Source of the DNA: Plantago ovata
Lineage: Eukaryota; Streptophyta; Magnoliopsida; Lamiales; Plantaginaceae
NCBI GenBank assembly: GCA_028274465.1
Contig: CM051455.1
Span: 47,593,351-47,657,350, forward strand
Direction: 5' to 3'
DNA length: 64,000 nt
Made by a program: the position numbers and the translations under genes. Under the pieces are notes generated by a model, which was given only the letters and a program-made list of their open reading frames with translations, was not told the origin of the DNA and made no database searches. The stretch's first letter is position 1; every line of letters starts with the position of its first letter. Shown in pieces: positions 62,590-64,000 of this stretch.

Positions 62590-64000
62590 CTTAGTACCTC
62601 CCTCTCCTCAGCATCTCGTATCAAAGAGCTAAAAGTTTCAGTAACAAAAAGAAACAAGTAAGGCGAGAGTGGGTCACCTTGACGAATACCCCTCTTCGGT
62701 TGAATAGGGTCGAGTTGGTCTCCATTGAGCAAGATAGAGTAAGAAACGGTACGCACACTAAGCATAACAAGTTCCACAAAATGATTTTCAAAACCCAGAC
62801 TAGTAAGCACTTGTTGCAAAAAACTCCACTCAACACTATCATAAGCTTTATTCATGTCAAGTTTCAAGGCCATAAAAGCATCCTTCCCCTTAGTTTTTTG
62901 TTTAAGAAAATGATTAATCTCATAAGCCACAAGCACATTGTCAGTAATTAAACGGTTGGGGACAAAGGCGGACTGGTTTTCAGTAACTATGGAGTTCATA
63001 TGGGCTTCAAACGATTAGTGATGACTTTTGAAGCAATCTTGAAAATCACATTACTTAAACTTATATGCCTGAATTGGGTAATTCTATCAGGAGACTTACA
63101 CTTAGGAATAAGCACAACATGGGTATAATTAAGTTTAGGATTCAGATTTCTGTCATTCAAGAAAGAGATGACACAATCAGTAACATTTTTACCAACTAAA
63201 TTCCAGAAACGTTGATAAAACGAAGCTGGTAAACCATCAGGTCCGGGGGATTTAAGAGGATACATATCAAAGAGAGCTACTTTTACCTCATCTGATGTGA
63301 ATGGCTGTCGCAAAGAGTGGTTAATATCATCTGTTACTCTAGTTTGTATAACTCTCGTCACATCCTCTATTTCCGCTGTTGAAGGTTTTCTGGATGTAAA
63401 GATCTCTGTATAGTAACTGTTAACAATAGAAGCCATGCCACTCATATCATTACAGAGATTGCCTTCATGGTCTAGCAGTCCACTAATCTCATTAATTCGA
63501 GCTCTGTGAGAAGCTTGTGAATGGAAGAATTTGGTGTTCTTATCGCCTTCAGCTAGCCAATGAGTTTTTGCTCTTTGTTGCCACATCAATTCCTCTTTGT
63601 CTAGAGCTTCTTCCAACTGTTTTCTGAGATCCTTTCTCTGTGCCTTCACCTCTTTTGTAAAGTTTTGCCCTTTCAGGTTTGCCAAAGCCTTTCGCAATTC
63701 GACCACCTATTTCTTGACTGAACCTACAGAAGTTTTCGCCCAATTTGCAAGTCCTAGTTGACAGTTATCAATATTTTCTAAAAAGTCTATGTCTGCGTCC
63801 CACAGCTCTCCCACTACTTTGCCGCAATCTGCAGACTTCAGCCAGAGTGATTCGAACCGAAATCTCCTGCGGTTCTGCTTATATTTCCGCTGCTGTATTC
63901 CCATGAATTTCACCAGAATGGGTAAGTGGTCTGAATTGTTTGTTTCCAAGTGTATTACCTTTGCTGCCGGGAAGATGCTTTTCAACGCTGGTGTACAGAC
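62590..64000 (-). pseudogene. LINE ORF2 5' part: endonuclease end and polymerase
   Basis: Contains SDHLPILV of the AP-endonuclease, TKFFHSQASHRARINEI, PLKSPGPDGLPASFYQRFW, then after a frameshift [28 protein letters not shown] (first catalytic Asp region) and [18 protein letters not shown] stop sits near 63708. The frame continues across the inserted LTR into 60509. Confidence 0.88.

Larger units (their letters stand above)
58386..64000 (-). mobile_element. L1-type LINE with RNase H, decayed, running off the window
   Basis: Minus-strand ORF2 pieces in order: endonuclease end with SDHLPILV (about 63920), linker, polymerase, zinc-binding region, RNase H, then poly(A) seen as T runs at 58388-58406. 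The 5' end lies beyond the window. A solo LTR (60515-62589) splits it. Lesions: an in-frame stop near 63708, a one-base loss near 62998, an expanded A run near 59970, and an extra base near 58820. Confidence 0.9.

Overview
This is a plant nuclear window, from a eudicot. The evidence is GT-AG introns at short conserved exons, plastid-targeted proteins, a U6 snRNA with a plant-type upstream element and TATA box, Stowaway-type MITEs, and L1-like LINEs that carry an RNase H domain. The species cannot be fixed from the sequence; an asterid is only a guess. It is a gene-rich arm with nested and flanking transposon debris.

Layout. 1-12.9 kb holds a 28-exon minus-strand gene for the splicing factor PRP40A (2 WW + 5 FF domains + charged tail), with a Mutator-like foldback element in one intron and a ~100-bp minisatellite in its upstream region. 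14.5-16.4 kb is a LINE fragment. 16.7-21.1 kb is a second minus-strand gene derived from the front half of PRP40: three WW domains and then seven tandemly duplicated micro-exons, no FF domains, reading frame intact. 21.3-25.4 kb is intergenic, with a tandem duplication, a MITE and a strong 26-bp-arm hairpin. 25.4-28.5 kb is EGY3 (minus). 29.2-31.1 kb is a small plastid membrane protein gene (plus), with a duplicated pseudo-exon at 33.1 kb. 31.9-32.3 kb is a small secreted peptide precursor with an internal repeat. 34.1-35.9 kb is an F-box gene and 36.4-38.0 kb is GATC, arranged convergently. A hAT-like element sits 50 bp upstream of the GATC start. 40.7-43.4 and 45.1-47.6 kb are tandem copies of an unusual TPR-F-box-DUF295 gene with a complete U6 snRNA gene between them. 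50.2-52.7 kb is alpha-tubulin. 53.4-57.2 kb is another plastid membrane protein gene. 58.4 kb to the end is a decayed LINE split by a 2,075-bp solo LTR.

How things fit. The window mixes RNA-processing functions (PRP40A, its WW-only relative, U6 snRNA) with plastid functions (EGY3, GATC, two plastid membrane proteins) and F-box genes; there is no operon-like logic. Local duplication recurs: PRP40 relatives, exon arrays, the TPR-F-box pair, a duplicated intron segment, and duplicated terminal exons.

Caution. Three otherwise well-conserved genes (PRP40A twice, EGY3, and the 29.2-kb gene) carry single-base length changes in short homopolymers that break the frame. Exon-length arithmetic shows each one. 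This looks more like consensus errors in a long-read assembly than real decay. Exon boundaries were placed by hand from GT/AG sites, phase and family knowledge.
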